Positions 16,972-25,603 are shown, counted from the first letter of the stretch. The stretch: 64,000 nt of DNA from Intestinimonas aquisgranensis (GCA_020687605.1 JAJEQY010000001.1:56636-120635), one strand, 5' to 3'. Notes: a model not told the origin generated them from the sequence alone. Numbers and translations are program-made.

Positions 16972-17520
16972 ATGAGCGCGGCCCAACTGAAAGCATATCT
17001 GGACGCTACAGGTATTCTGGCCTGCAACACCGATGCCAATCTGCGCTGCCTGGAGGATATCGGCTGTTCCTGGGCCGACGCCGTGGAGCTGATCGAGAAA
17101 AAGGAGCTTTTTCTCAGCAAGGTCTACCGGAAGCGCACGGTCTATCTGTCGCCTAGGGTCTACCACCTGCTCAAGCAGTGCAGATACCAGAGGCCGATGC
17201 CGGAGCCGGCGGAACGTCTCTATGGACTTCTGCAGGGCGTTCCAGGCGGACTGGAGACCGGCGAATTGCGGGAGCTTGCTCAGATGGATCAACGGACCCT
17301 CCTCACAGCCATGGATTTCCTTTTGGAGGAGCTCTATATCACTGCCGTCGGCAAGGGCCATTGGCTCAATCCCAACTGGTCCACCTACCGCTATGGGACG
17401 GCGGAGGCCTGGGAGGATGCTTCCGCATCTCAGCCGGAGGAAGCACATCCCAAGGAGACTCTGATGGAATTCCTTTCCTGGAGCATGCCGGAGGAGGAGA
17501 TCCGGCGTCTCGTTCGATGA
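16972..17520 (+). CDS. Hypothetical protein, possible winged-helix fold
   Basis: A 182-residue soluble protein that I do not recognise. There is no signal peptide or membrane segment. The middle (about 85-135) has a pattern like a winged helix: ETGELRELAQMDQRTLLTAMDFLLEELYI, then a short strand-rich stretch. The tail is acidic and rich in Glu. AGGAGGA precedes the ATG. It lies between the fba terminator and a strong terminator, so it is likely the last gene reached by fba read-through. A DNA-binding role is only a guess. Confidence 0.7.
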   Translation: MSAAQLKAYLDATGILACNTDANLRCLEDIGCSWADAVELIEKKELFLSKVYRKRTVYLSPRVYHLLKQCRYQRPMPEPAERLYGLLQGVPGGLETGELRELAQMDQRTLLTAMDFLLEELYITAVGKGHWLNPNWSTYRYGTAEAWEDASASQPEEAHPKETLMEFLSWSMPEEEIRRLVR

Positions 17521-17529
17521 AGAATCAAG

Positions 17530-17568
17530 AAAAAACGGGCAGCAGATGATATCTGCTGCCCGTTTTTT
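17530..17568. terminator. Bidirectional terminator
   Basis: Perfect ACGGGCAGCAGAT / ATCTGCTGCCCGT hairpin with A-run on one side and T-run on the other, between convergent genes. Confidence 0.9.
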
Positions 17569-17585
17569 ATACGCGGGATCCTATA

Positions 17586-18944
17586 TCAGAAATGATAAAG
17601 GTATTCGTATAGTCTGTCTTCCACTTCGAAGCCCATAGATGCATACATATCTTTGGGTGTATCATGGGCATCTGCATGGAGAAAGACCTGGTCGCCGCGC
17701 TTGCGGGCGGTTTCCACAACGTCCTGGAGCAGGGTGGTCGCAATAAACCGGTGCCGGTGCTCTCGGTCTACGAGGAGACCGTCGATACACGTATATCCAT
17801 CTGTAGAATAAGTGAAGCAGACACCCACCAGCGCACCCTCCAGGTATGCACCATGGTAGCACACCCGTTCGTGCAGCCGTCGGACATTCCGTACTGTAAA
17901 ACTTTTGCCGTACAGCGCGCCATAATGCTTTCGCTCCAGCGATTCCAATTGGGTAGTGTCAGGAGACATTAGCACTACATCGGGAGCCGTTTTCCAGGCG
18001 TGGTGGTCAGTCTCGGCACTGAGCACCATGGTTAGAGAGACGTCCTCCTCCATCCCAAAGGAATTCTCCAGGGGGAGACGGCCCTCTAATTTTACAAAGC
18101 TTGCTCCCTTTTCTCTCTGGTATGTAATGGCTTTTTGGAATTCCTCCACCGAAGGCTGCCCCACATATTTGAAGGCATTGTGGTCATATTTATCTGGAAG
18201 CTGGCTATCCTCCCACTTGGTCAGGTGCGTCGAAAACGACATGGGCACGGAAAAAAGGCAGGCGAGACTTTCTTCGCTCTTTCTTGTGGATGAGGTATGC
18301 AGCTGGTCGAACAGCGCTTCCGGAGTGTCCACGATGGCGGTGGCGCCGTTTTCCAGCAGGAAATCCCGACTCCGGAAACCCCAAGACACCGACAGGCAGG
18401 GGAGACCGGCATTGGCTGCCGTCTGGATGTCCACGTCAGAGTCTCCCACATAGACGCACTGATCTGGACTGACGTCCAACTCAGCGATGCACAGGTCCAC
18501 CAGGTCCCGGGCGGGTTTTTTCTGTGCACCGGGACGTTCACCGATGGCGACAGGGAGGAGGTCCCCAAAATGCTCCCGACAGAGCTCCTTCACAGCACCG
18601 TCGAATTTATTGGATACCACTGCTACTTTACAGCCATTGTCCCGCAGGGCTCTGAGCAGCGAAAGGATGCCAACATAGGGGGCGGTTTGATCCCTCATAT
18701 GTAACATGTAGTCCTTCTTGAACCAGTCCAGGCAATCCAGAATTCGTGTTTCACTGGTGCCTGTCGGGACCGCACGACGGATGAGCTTTTCCACGCCGTT
18801 GCCAACAAACTGCCGGACCTCCTCCAGGGAGCGCTGGGGCAGACCGAAGTGGGCCAGGGCCCGATTGGTACTGGCTTCCAGATCTCCCAATGTGTCCAGC
18901 AGGGTACCGTCCAGGTCAAATATCACTGCTTCGTAGCGCATCAT
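17586..18944 (-). CDS. HAD phosphatase - GNAT acetyltransferase fusion
   Basis: One continuous 452-codon frame encodes two enzymes. Residues 1 to about 215 are a HAD subfamily IA phosphatase of the phosphoglycolate phosphatase type: DLDGT (10-14) with the nucleophile aspartate, SNK (111-113), and GDSDVD (167-172). Residues from about 235 to 452 form an unrelated domain ending in a GNAT acetyltransferase core (GLLVDREHRHRFIATTLL, then a typical MGF motif near the end). The ATG has AAAGGAG 9 bases upstream. The natural substrates of neither half are known. I see no frameshift or internal start with a good ribosome binding site, so it seems a true fusion. Confidence 0.85.
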   Translation of the reverse strand: MMRYEAVIFDLDGTLLDTLGDLEASTNRALAHFGLPQRSLEEVRQFVGNGVEKLIRRAVPTGTSETRILDCLDWFKKDYMLHMRDQTAPYVGILSLLRALRDNGCKVAVVSNKFDGAVKELCREHFGDLLPVAIGERPGAQKKPARDLVDLCIAELDVSPDQCVYVGDSDVDIQTAANAGLPCLSVSWGFRSRDFLLENGATAIVDTPEALFDQLHTSSTRKSEESLACLFSVPMSFSTHLTKWEDSQLPDKYDHNAFKYVGQPSVEEFQKAITYQREKGASFVKLEGRLPLENSFGMEEDVSLTMVLSAETDHHAWKTAPDVVLMSPDTTQLESLERKHYGALYGKSFTVRNVRRLHERVCYHGAYLEGALVGVCFTYSTDGYTCIDGLLVDREHRHRFIATTLLQDVVETARKRGDQVFLHADAHDTPKDMYASMGFEVEDRLYEYLYHF

Positions 18945-18981
18945 GTTCTCATTCTCCTTTGTTGTGGCCTAAACATTAGAA

Positions 18982-18995
18982 GGCGCATAGGATGG
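18982..18995 (+). promoter_or_regulatory. Shared motif, possible mother-cell sporulation promoter (copy 1)
   Basis: GGCGCATAGGATGG occurs here, 28 bases before the amidase gene, and again at 24424-24437 before the cotJ operon. CATANNNT resembles the minus 10 element of SigK/SigE promoters. No convincing minus 35 was found. Confidence 0.35.
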
Positions 18996-19022
18996 TGCAG
19001 CAATTTGAAAGGGTGAGATGTC

Positions 19023-19562
19023 ATGCCGCTGCCTGTACTCCCATACGATCGGGAGGCCGCCCTCAGATATGCCCACCGTTGGGCGTACAGCCGGAACCCG
19101 GCCTATTATGATTATGAAAATCTAGGAGGAGATTGTACCAACTTTGCCTCCCAGTGCCTGTATGCCGGTACCGGCATTATGAATCTCACGCCCACCTATG
19201 GGTGGTACTACATCGATGCCAACCAGAAATCGCCATCCTGGACAGGTGTCCCTTATTTCTACAATTTCATTACCCGGCAGGAGGAGAGCAGGGGACCCTT
19301 CGGGGTGGAGACCACGATCGACGGCATTGAGCCGGCAGATTTTGTCCAGCTGCGCTTTCGGGGTACCACTTTCGGCCACACTCCGGTGGTAGTGGAGGTG
19401 GGTAATCCGCCCACTTTGGAGAACATCCTGGTGGCCGCTCACAGCTATGATGCCGACTTCCGACCGCTGAGCACCTATTTTTTTGAAGAAATCCGGTATC
19501 TCCACATTTTAGGTGCCTATCCGCCGGAGTTTGCGCCTCCACCTGGTTCACTCATGCCCTGA
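19023..19562 (+). CDS. Amidase-domain (DUF/Amidase_6) cysteine hydrolase
   Basis: A 179-residue protein of the putative amidase domain family (PF12671 type). The key region GGDCTNFASQCLYAG holds the predicted catalytic cysteine, and FGHTPVVVEV supplies the histidine. No signal peptide is seen, so it either works in the cytoplasm or is deposited in the spore by the mother cell. The motif shared with the cotJ promoter region suggests sporulation expression, and many family members are spore or cell-wall associated. Its last 46 bases overlap the end of the convergent recombinase gene. Confidence 0.8.
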   Translation: MPLPVLPYDREAALRYAHRWAYSRNPAYYDYENLGGDCTNFASQCLYAGTGIMNLTPTYGWYYIDANQKSPSWTGVPYFYNFITRQEESRGPFGVETTIDGIEPADFVQLRFRGTTFGHTPVVVEVGNPPTLENILVAAHSYDADFRPLSTYFFEEIRYLHILGAYPPEFAPPPGSLMP

Positions 19563-20584
19563 CCGCCAGGCTGATTCTGTTTTTTCCTCCGAACCTTGGA
19601 CAGTGGTGTGGCGCTGGCCGCCATGCGCAGTTCAGCGTTGTCCACGTGGGTATAGATCTGGGTGGTGTTCAGGTTCTCGTGGCCAAGGACCTCCTGGAGG
19701 GTGCGCACATCCACGCCGTTTTGAAGCATCAGAGTGGCCGCCGTGTGGCGGAGCTTATGGCTGGAGTAAAGGGACGCGTCCAGTCCGGCCTTTTTTAGGC
19801 GCTGCTTGACCATGTAATGAACGGCATCGGTGGTCATGCGGGTGTGGCGGCGGGTCAGGAAGAGAGCATTCCGATCCACTGCAGCACTCTGGCTGCGCTC
19901 GGCCAGCCAGTCGTCCAGAGCTGCCCGACAGGCGCCGTTCAGGAAGATCATCCGCTCCTTATTGCCTTTGCCCAGCACCCGCAGCTGCTCTTCACGCACG
20001 TCGGTGAGGTTGAGCCCCACCAGCTCCGAGATCCGCAGGCCGCAGTTGAGAAACAGCGTCAATATACAGTAATCCCGAGCCCGGTTGGGCTCGTCCACGG
20101 CTTCCAGAAGCTGGATGCTCTCGTCCAGAGTCAGGTAGCGAGGCAAGGATTTTTTCAGCCTGGGAGCATCCAGGTCCTGCATGGGATTTTCGCTGATGAG
20201 CTTGGCCTTGCTGGAAAGATATTTATAAAAGGAGCGGATGGCGGCGATCTTCCGAGCGCGGGCGGATGGCTCCAGCCCATAACCGGAGGAGGGGCTATTG
20301 GCGTGCTTGACCCGATCACGGCTGAGGTAGCTCATATAGCTGTACACGTCGCTGAGGGTCACAGAGCGGGCCAGGTCCAGATCCAGGTCGTCGATGGAGA
20401 TCTGGTCCAGCTCAGCGGTCCGGAGCGCCAAACCGCGCTCCAGTTTGATGTAGCGGAAGAAATTGCGCAGGTCCAGGTAGTATTCATCCGCAGTTTTCTT
20501 GGAATGTCCCTGGATGGTCTCATGGTAGACCAGAAAGTCCCGCAGCAGCTTGGGCGCATCCAATTTATAGTCATTTCGGTCCAT
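19517..20584 (-). CDS. Tyrosine recombinase of the XerC/XerD type
   Basis: A 355-residue site-specific recombinase. An N-terminal SAM-like DNA-binding domain (about 1-150) is followed by the catalytic domain with the full set: Arg in NCGLRISEL, HKLRH (His-x-x-Arg), the GHENLNTTQ histidine, and the nucleophile Tyr in IYTHV. Unusually long for Xer, with a basic and glycine-rich tail. The start at 20584 has GGAGGGAGG upstream. A second Xer-like protein is at 49698-50582, so one may resolve chromosome dimers and the other may have a separate target. A perfect palindrome sits just before the ribosome binding site. Confidence 0.88.
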   Translation of the reverse strand: MDRNDYKLDAPKLLRDFLVYHETIQGHSKKTADEYYLDLRNFFRYIKLERGLALRTAELDQISIDDLDLDLARSVTLSDVYSYMSYLSRDRVKHANSPSSGYGLEPSARARKIAAIRSFYKYLSSKAKLISENPMQDLDAPRLKKSLPRYLTLDESIQLLEAVDEPNRARDYCILTLFLNCGLRISELVGLNLTDVREEQLRVLGKGNKERMIFLNGACRAALDDWLAERSQSAAVDRNALFLTRRHTRMTTDAVHYMVKQRLKKAGLDASLYSSHKLRHTAATLMLQNGVDVRTLQEVLGHENLNTTQIYTHVDNAELRMAASATPLSKVRRKKQNQPGGQGMSEPGGGANSGG

Positions 20585-20597
20585 AGCCTCCCTCCAA

Positions 20598-20623
20598 CTC
20601 AACAAAATTTTTATTTTGTTGAG
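20598..20623. promoter_or_regulatory. Palindromic operator or recombination site before the recombinase gene
   Basis: Perfect 11-bp arms CTCAACAAAAT / ATTTTGTTGAG separated by TTTT, ending 5 bases from the ribosome binding site of the recombinase. Its place suggests autoregulation or binding by the recombinase itself. It could also form a weak hairpin in the message. Confidence 0.6.
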
Positions 20624-20652
20624 TAGAGAATAGACCCCCCTTTCGTTAAATG

Positions 20653-20680
20653 GCCCAGGAGACTTTTCGGCCTCCTGGGC
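20653..20680 (-). terminator. Hairpin after radA
   Basis: GCCCAGGAG / CTCCTGGGC stem with a 10-base loop, about 80 bases after the radA stop. The T tract on the minus strand is short (CATTT), so termination may be weak. Confidence 0.45.
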
Positions 20681-20758
20681 CTGATGCTGCGATTTTGTGA
20701 GTTGTTTCGTGTGTTACAACTATATAATAATTATATTACATACATTTTGATGCTTGTC

Positions 20759-22132
20759 TCAGGTCAGAACAGCTGCCAGAGCTTCCCGGATGTTTTTTAC
20801 CCGGATGAGTTGCAAACCGTCCGGCTCTTGGAACCGTGCGCTGTTCCGGGCCGGGATTAGACACTGAGTGAATCCCAGCCGGCGTACCTCGCTGAGCCGC
20901 TGTCCAAGTGCACTTACGGACCGCAACTCGCCGGTCAAGCCCACTTCACCAATGGCCGCCAAACTGCCCGGCACACTCTTGTCCCGGAAACTGGACGCCA
21001 TGGCGATGATGGCCGCCAGATCGGCGGCGGGCTCGTCTAGACTCAGCCCGCCGATGACGTTGATATAGGCGTCGCAGCCGCTGACCATGAGTCCGCCCCG
21101 CTTTTCCAACACTGCCAGGAGCAGCATGGCCCGGTTGTAGTCAAAACCGTTGCTGGTCCGGCGGGCGTTGCCGTAGCCGCTGGGCGCCAACAGGGCCTGG
21201 ACCTCTGCAAGAATGGGCCGTACGCCTTCCATGACACAGGTGACGCACGTCCCCGGGGTGTCCAGTGGCCGCCCGGCCAGCAGAGTCTCCGACGGGTTAG
21301 GCACCTGTGTGAGACCGCTGTCAGCCATCTCAAAGACGCCGATCTCATTGGTAGCACCAAAACGATTTTTTGCCGCCCGTAGGATACGGTAGGACATGTG
21401 GGGCTCCCCTTCAAAGTAGAGCACGCAGTCCACCATGTGCTCCAGCACTTTGGGACCGGCGATAGAGCCCTCCTTATTCACATGTCCAATGACGAAAACG
21501 GTGATCCCCTGCCCTTTTGCCAGCTGCATGAGGGCCATGGTACACTCCTTCACCTGGGCAACGCTGCCCGGGGCACTGGTGTTCTCCCCGTGGTACATGG
21601 TCTGGATGGAGTCCACGATGAGCACATCGGGCCGCAGCTCAGCCACCGATTCCATGATGTCCTCCAGGTCAGTCTCGGCCAGCAGGTAGAGTTCGTCGCT
21701 CTCAACGCCCAGGCGGTCGGCCCGGAGCTTAATTTGCCGCTCCGACTCCTCGCCGGAGACGTAGAGCACCTTGGAGCTCTGGCACAGGCTCTGGCAGATC
21801 TGGAGCATCAGGGTGGACTTGCCGATGCCGGGAGCGCCGCCCACCAGCACCAGAGAGCCCTGGACCGCTCCCCCGCCCAGCACCCGGTCCAGCTCGCTCA
21901 GGCCGGTCTGGAAGCGGAGCTCGTCGGTGGTCTCCACCTCCCGGATGGGCTTTGGGCGGTTCAGCGGCACGCTCCGGACGGCACTTCTGGCCTGGGCCGA
22001 AGCGGAGCGCTTCTTTGGCTCGGCGGGCTGCTCCACCACGGTATTCCAACTACCGCAGGCAGGGCACTTCCCTACCCATTTTGGGGTCTCATTTCCACAT
22101 TCCGTACAGTAAAAAACGGTTTTCGACTTCAA
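20759..22132 (-). CDS. radA: DNA repair protein RadA
   Basis: RadA/Sms branch-migration helicase that extends strand exchange intermediates, 457 residues. In order: a zinc finger (CTEC and CPAC, residues 9-26), Walker A GGAPGIGKST (98-107), the RadA-specific KNRFG motif (in AKNRFGATNEIGVF), and a C-terminal Lon-protease-like domain without protease function. The start is a TTG at 22132, chosen because the protein then begins KSKTVFYC like other RadA proteins; the frame stays open upstream through cwlD but shows no homology there. It lies 19 bases after cwlD on the same strand. Confidence 0.93.
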   Translation of the reverse strand: MKSKTVFYCTECGNETPKWVGKCPACGSWNTVVEQPAEPKKRSASAQARSAVRSVPLNRPKPIREVETTDELRFQTGLSELDRVLGGGAVQGSLVLVGGAPGIGKSTLMLQICQSLCQSSKVLYVSGEESERQIKLRADRLGVESDELYLLAETDLEDIMESVAELRPDVLIVDSIQTMYHGENTSAPGSVAQVKECTMALMQLAKGQGITVFVIGHVNKEGSIAGPKVLEHMVDCVLYFEGEPHMSYRILRAAKNRFGATNEIGVFEMADSGLTQVPNPSETLLAGRPLDTPGTCVTCVMEGVRPILAEVQALLAPSGYGNARRTSNGFDYNRAMLLLAVLEKRGGLMVSGCDAYINVIGGLSLDEPAADLAAIIAMASSFRDKSVPGSLAAIGEVGLTGELRSVSALGQRLSEVRRLGFTQCLIPARNSARFQEPDGLQLIRVKNIREALAAVLT

Positions 22133-22151
22133 AATTGGTCCACTTCCCTTT

Positions 22152-22895
22152 CTATGCCCCCTCCTCAGGGATGGGTGACAAAAGAGCACTGGCCAGAGCA
22201 GCGGCCAGCTTGGTCTGGTATCCAGCGGTGCGCAGCAGCGCGTCTTCCTCAGGATTGGACAAAAATCCACATTCCACCAGAATGGCGGGACAGGTGATAT
22301 GGTCCATCAGGTAGACAGCACCTGGAAGTTTGGCGGCCTGTCTGGTATTTTGAGGGTCCAGGGCTTGGCGCAGAATCTCCTGGGCATGTCGGGCCAGGGC
22401 CTCACTGCTTTCCGCATCGGCATAAAAGACCTGTGCACCATGATAGCGCCCGCTGCCGGTATAGGTATTTTGGTGGATACTCACCAGCAGAGCATTGGGG
22501 ATGGCCTCCACCCGCTTTGTGCGATTGCGCAGATCGGAGGCCTTTTTCTCACGCAGGGTCTGCGCATCCGGATCGTGGAGAGACACATCCTCGGTGCGCA
22601 ACAACACGGTATCTGTGCCGTAAAGCCCCAGAACAGCATCCAACCGCAGGGCGATCTCCAGGTTTATGCCGCTCTCAACAGTGCCGGAAGGTGAAACGGC
22701 ACCTCCATCTTCTCCGCCGTGTCCGGCATCGATGACCACTGTGGTGGCCTGGAGCTGGGGCGGCCCAGCCAGCGTGGGTATGACGGATGGTGTCCGCCAC
22801 AGAAGGCACAAACTGGTACCGACCACCAAAAGCGCCACTACACCGATGGCTACGCTGTTCCTCCGTTTGCACGGGCTTTTATTTCCAGTCCTCAT
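22152..22895 (-). CDS. cwlD: N-acetylmuramoyl-L-alanine amidase, spore cortex type
   Basis: Amidase_3-family hydrolase of 247 residues. One membrane anchor (about 16-34) leads to the catalytic domain with the zinc ligands in DAGHGGEDGG, the ESGINLEIA glutamate and SIHQN. The catalytic glutamate is in ILVECGFLSN. In sporulating Firmicutes this family member removes side peptides during muramic-lactam formation in the cortex, which is needed for germination. Name based on length, single anchor and genome type. radA follows closely. Confidence 0.85.
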   Translation of the reverse strand: MRTGNKSPCKRRNSVAIGVVALLVVGTSLCLLWRTPSVIPTLAGPPQLQATTVVIDAGHGGEDGGAVSPSGTVESGINLEIALRLDAVLGLYGTDTVLLRTEDVSLHDPDAQTLREKKASDLRNRTKRVEAIPNALLVSIHQNTYTGSGRYHGAQVFYADAESSEALARHAQEILRQALDPQNTRQAAKLPGAVYLMDHITCPAILVECGFLSNPEEDALLRTAGYQTKLAAALASALLSPIPEEGA

Positions 22896-22947
22896 GAAAA
22901 GGTCACCCCCTCCCGGCAGTTTATGCCTGGAAGAGTGAAGGCATGCG

Positions 22948-24324
22948 TCAGGCGGGCTTCACGGCAACGGCAGCGGCGCGCTGGCCCAGGATACGTTTGA
23001 TGGTCAGCAGGTACACCAGTACTGAGACAGCAGCTCCACCAAAGTCGGCGATAGGTCCGGAGAAAAAGACGGCCTGGGCACCGAAGAGGGCGGGCAACAC
23101 AAAAAGGCTCACAAAGTAGATTCCCTTCCGCCAGAAAGACAGGGGCAGCGAGGCACGCACCACGCCCATGCCGGTGAAGCCGTCCACAATGGTGTACTGG
23201 AGTCCCATGGGAATGATACCCAGGGTAAAGATACGGATGGCCTGAGACGCGGTGGCCACGTAGTCGGGATCTCGGGTAAAAATGAGGACAAAGGACTGCG
23301 GGATCAGCTGGGCGACCAAAAAGAAGATTGTAGTAAAGGTGACGCAAAGCAAGGCAATATACTTTTGTGCCCCCAATACCCGGTCAGGACGGTTTGCGCC
23401 GTAGTTAAACCCCAAAATACTCTGCGTTCCTCCGGTGATACCGCTCAAAGGCATGGTGATCATCAGCATAAAACTCTGCATGATGGTGGCACAGGTGACC
23501 AGCATATCCCCCTCACCTGCTCCTCCATAGCGTTGGAGCAGGGTGTTCATGGCAATGATCATCACATTATCCATAGCGATAATGATAAAGGAGGTCAGAC
23601 CAACGGTCAGGACAGACCGGACTGTCTTGAAGCGGTATCCACCGAACGTAATACGCACCGACGGACGGTGGCCGAAGAGGAAAAGAAGTACATAAATGCA
23701 TGAGGCCATTTGGGAAAGCACTGTGGCCAGAGCGGCTCCGCTGACCCCCATATCCAACAGGAAGATGAAGATGGGGTCCAGAATGATGTTGAGTACAGCG
23801 CCCAGCAGGACAGAGCGCATTCCTGCATTGGCAAAACCCTGGCAAACAATGAACTGGTTGAGTCCTGAGGACATGAGGGCAAAGACCGTACCCATGAGAT
23901 AGATGGTAATATAGGCGTCAGCATAGGGAAAGGTGATGGTGCTGGCACCGAACCACATCAGCAGTTTTTCCCGAATGAGCAAAGAAACGCCGGTGAGTAC
24001 TACCGAGAGAATCAGGAGCATCAGAAAGCAGTTGGCCAGGATCTGCTCTGCGGCATCCCGATCACCTTCACCCAGCTTGATGCTCATGAGGGGAGCACCT
24101 CCCACTCCTACCAGGAAGGCAAAGGCGCCAATCAGAGTGACAATAGGACCACAGATGCCCACGCCGGCTAATGCAGTGTCGCCGATCTCTGGGATATTTC
24201 CGATGTACATTCGATCCACGATGCTGTAAAAGACGCTGACGAACTGGGCCAGCATGGAGGGCAGGGCCACCCGAAGCACCAGGGAACGAATGGGGTCTCT
24301 GCCCAGGTCATTTTCACGCTTCAA
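22948..24324 (-). CDS. MATE-family efflux transporter
   Basis: A 458-residue multidrug and toxic compound extrusion protein with about twelve hydrophobic segments. The N-terminal signature VALPSMLAQFVSVFYSIVDRMYIG is typical of the DinF/NorM-like MATE group found in Clostridia. It would use a sodium or proton gradient to export cationic compounds; substrate unknown. The start is probably TTG at 24324, where AGGAGAG lies 7 bases upstream; no ATG with a usable site exists in the N-terminal region. Confidence 0.88.
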   Translation of the reverse strand: MKRENDLGRDPIRSLVLRVALPSMLAQFVSVFYSIVDRMYIGNIPEIGDTALAGVGICGPIVTLIGAFAFLVGVGGAPLMSIKLGEGDRDAAEQILANCFLMLLILSVVLTGVSLLIREKLLMWFGASTITFPYADAYITIYLMGTVFALMSSGLNQFIVCQGFANAGMRSVLLGAVLNIILDPIFIFLLDMGVSGAALATVLSQMASCIYVLLFLFGHRPSVRITFGGYRFKTVRSVLTVGLTSFIIIAMDNVMIIAMNTLLQRYGGAGEGDMLVTCATIMQSFMLMITMPLSGITGGTQSILGFNYGANRPDRVLGAQKYIALLCVTFTTIFFLVAQLIPQSFVLIFTRDPDYVATASQAIRIFTLGIIPMGLQYTIVDGFTGMGVVRASLPLSFWRKGIYFVSLFVLPALFGAQAVFFSGPIADFGGAAVSVLVYLLTIKRILGQRAAAVAVKPA

Positions 24325-24423
24325 ATCTCTCTCTCCTAAGTGGTTTTTTGTATCGCCTGATTCAGCGGCCCCCATTATACCATAGGCGGTCTGAAAAAGT
24401 AAACAGGGGCCAAGTGCATCTCC

Positions 24424-24437
24424 GGCGCATAGGATGG
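24424..24437 (+). promoter_or_regulatory. Shared motif, possible mother-cell sporulation promoter (copy 2)
   Basis: The same 14-base motif as at 18982-18995, here 60 bases before the cotJ operon, whose relatives are transcribed by SigE. Between motif and start codon lies a small hairpin (CCCGT / ACGGG, 24450-24464). Confidence 0.35.
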
Positions 24438-24496
24438 GATGGCGGGTTTTCCCGTCAAAACGGGAGCCGCCAAAATCCAGTTAGGAGGAACATCCC

Positions 24497-24952
24497 GTGT
24501 ATCCTGAACATGGAACTGAACCCGTCCCCTGCGGGGATGCCTGCGGCATTCTGCCGTCCTGTGCGCCCCTGGCAGTACCCTATGTACCGTTCCAGCAGAC
24601 CGGCGCCAAGCGCTATGAGCAGATGGAAGCTCTGAGCAGCGGCACCCTCTACCCCGGCCTGGACCTTCCCTTCCGGGCCAAAAAGACTGCTGCCGCCGTA
24701 GCCGAGAGCCCTCTCACCCAGCTCCAGGCTCTGGAGTTTGTGGTCCAGGAGCTGGCCCTTTATCTGGATACCCATCCCTCTGATGGGGAAGCTTTTGCTC
24801 TCTTCCAAAAGTATACCGCTATGGAGCAGGAGGCCCGTGCCGCTTACGCCGCTGCCAACGGTCCTGTGATGCGGAGCGATGCCGCAGCCAGCAAGACCTA
24901 CACCTGGCCAAAGGATCCGTGGCCTTGGAATTCGGACGAAGGGAGAGGCTGA
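24497..24952 (+). CDS. Fused spore coat proteins CotJA and CotJB
   Basis: A single 151-residue frame. Residues about 29-60 (YVPFQQTGAKRYEQ to YPGLDLPF) match CotJA, and residues about 71-146 (LQALEFVVQELALYLDTHP to WPKDPWPWN) match CotJB, which in Bacillus are separate proteins encoded by adjacent genes. The start is GTG at 24497 with AGGAGG 8 bases upstream. CotJ proteins form part of the inner spore coat and are made in the mother cell. The cotJC gene begins one base after the stop, so all three functions come from one message. Confidence 0.85.
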   Translation: MYPEHGTEPVPCGDACGILPSCAPLAVPYVPFQQTGAKRYEQMEALSSGTLYPGLDLPFRAKKTAAAVAESPLTQLQALEFVVQELALYLDTHPSDGEAFALFQKYTAMEQEARAAYAAANGPVMRSDAAASKTYTWPKDPWPWNSDEGRG

Positions 24953-24953
24953 C

Positions 24954-25553
24954 ATGTTTTCCTATGAAAAAAAGCTGCAATATCCCGTGCATATCAAAAA
25001 TCCAAATCCTAAGCTGGCCTCCTTTATCATCAGCCAGTACGGCGGACCGGATGGAGAGCTGGGGGCTTCCCTGCGCTACCTGAGTCAGCGCTACGCCATG
25101 CCCTATCCGGAACTCAAAGCCCTCCTCACCGATATCGGCACTGAGGAGCTGGGCCATCTGGAGATGATCGGCGCCATTGTCCACCAGCTCACCCGTGAGC
25201 TCACCGACGAGGAGGTCAGGAACTGCCCCTCCTTCGCCCCCTATTTCGTGGACCATACCACGGGCATCTACCCCACTGCTGCCTCCGGTGCCCCCTGGAA
25301 TGCCGCTGGCATCGGCGTGAAGGGCGATGTCATTGCCGATCTCACTGAAAATATGGCAGCCGAACAAAAGGCACGCGTCACTTACGATAATATCCTGCGC
25401 CTCAGCGACGACCCCGATGTCAACGATGTCATCCGTTTCCTTCGTGAGCGGGAGATCGTCCATTTCCAACGCTTTGGCGAGGCGGTCCGTCTGGCCAAGG
25501 AGAAAATGGATCAGAAGAACGTCTATTTTACCAACCCCACCTTCGATCGCTGA
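24954..25553 (+). CDS. cotJC: Spore coat protein CotJC, manganese catalase-like
   Basis: A 199-residue ferritin-like four-helix protein of the manganese catalase family. Metal-binding Glu and His residues are visible in TEELGHLEMIGAIVH and in the second half (MAAEQKARVTYDNIL, REREIVHFQRFGEA). In spores it is a coat component that may remove hydrogen peroxide. The ATG at 24954 follows GGGAGAGG. It shares the message with the fused cotJA-cotJB gene and is followed by a strong terminator. Confidence 0.92.
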   Translation: MFSYEKKLQYPVHIKNPNPKLASFIISQYGGPDGELGASLRYLSQRYAMPYPELKALLTDIGTEELGHLEMIGAIVHQLTRELTDEEVRNCPSFAPYFVDHTTGIYPTAASGAPWNAAGIGVKGDVIADLTENMAAEQKARVTYDNILRLSDDPDVNDVIRFLREREIVHFQRFGEAVRLAKEKMDQKNVYFTNPTFDR

Positions 25554-25562
25554 GAAATGTCA

Positions 25563-25597
25563 CAGGCGGCGCGGAAATACTCCGCGCCGCCTGCTTT
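25563..25597. terminator. Terminator after cotJC
   Basis: Perfect 13-bp stem CAGGCGGCGCGGA / TCCGCGCCGCCTG with a five-base loop between convergent genes. T-richness is modest on the plus side. Confidence 0.75.
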
Positions 25598-25603
25598 ATG
25601 TTG

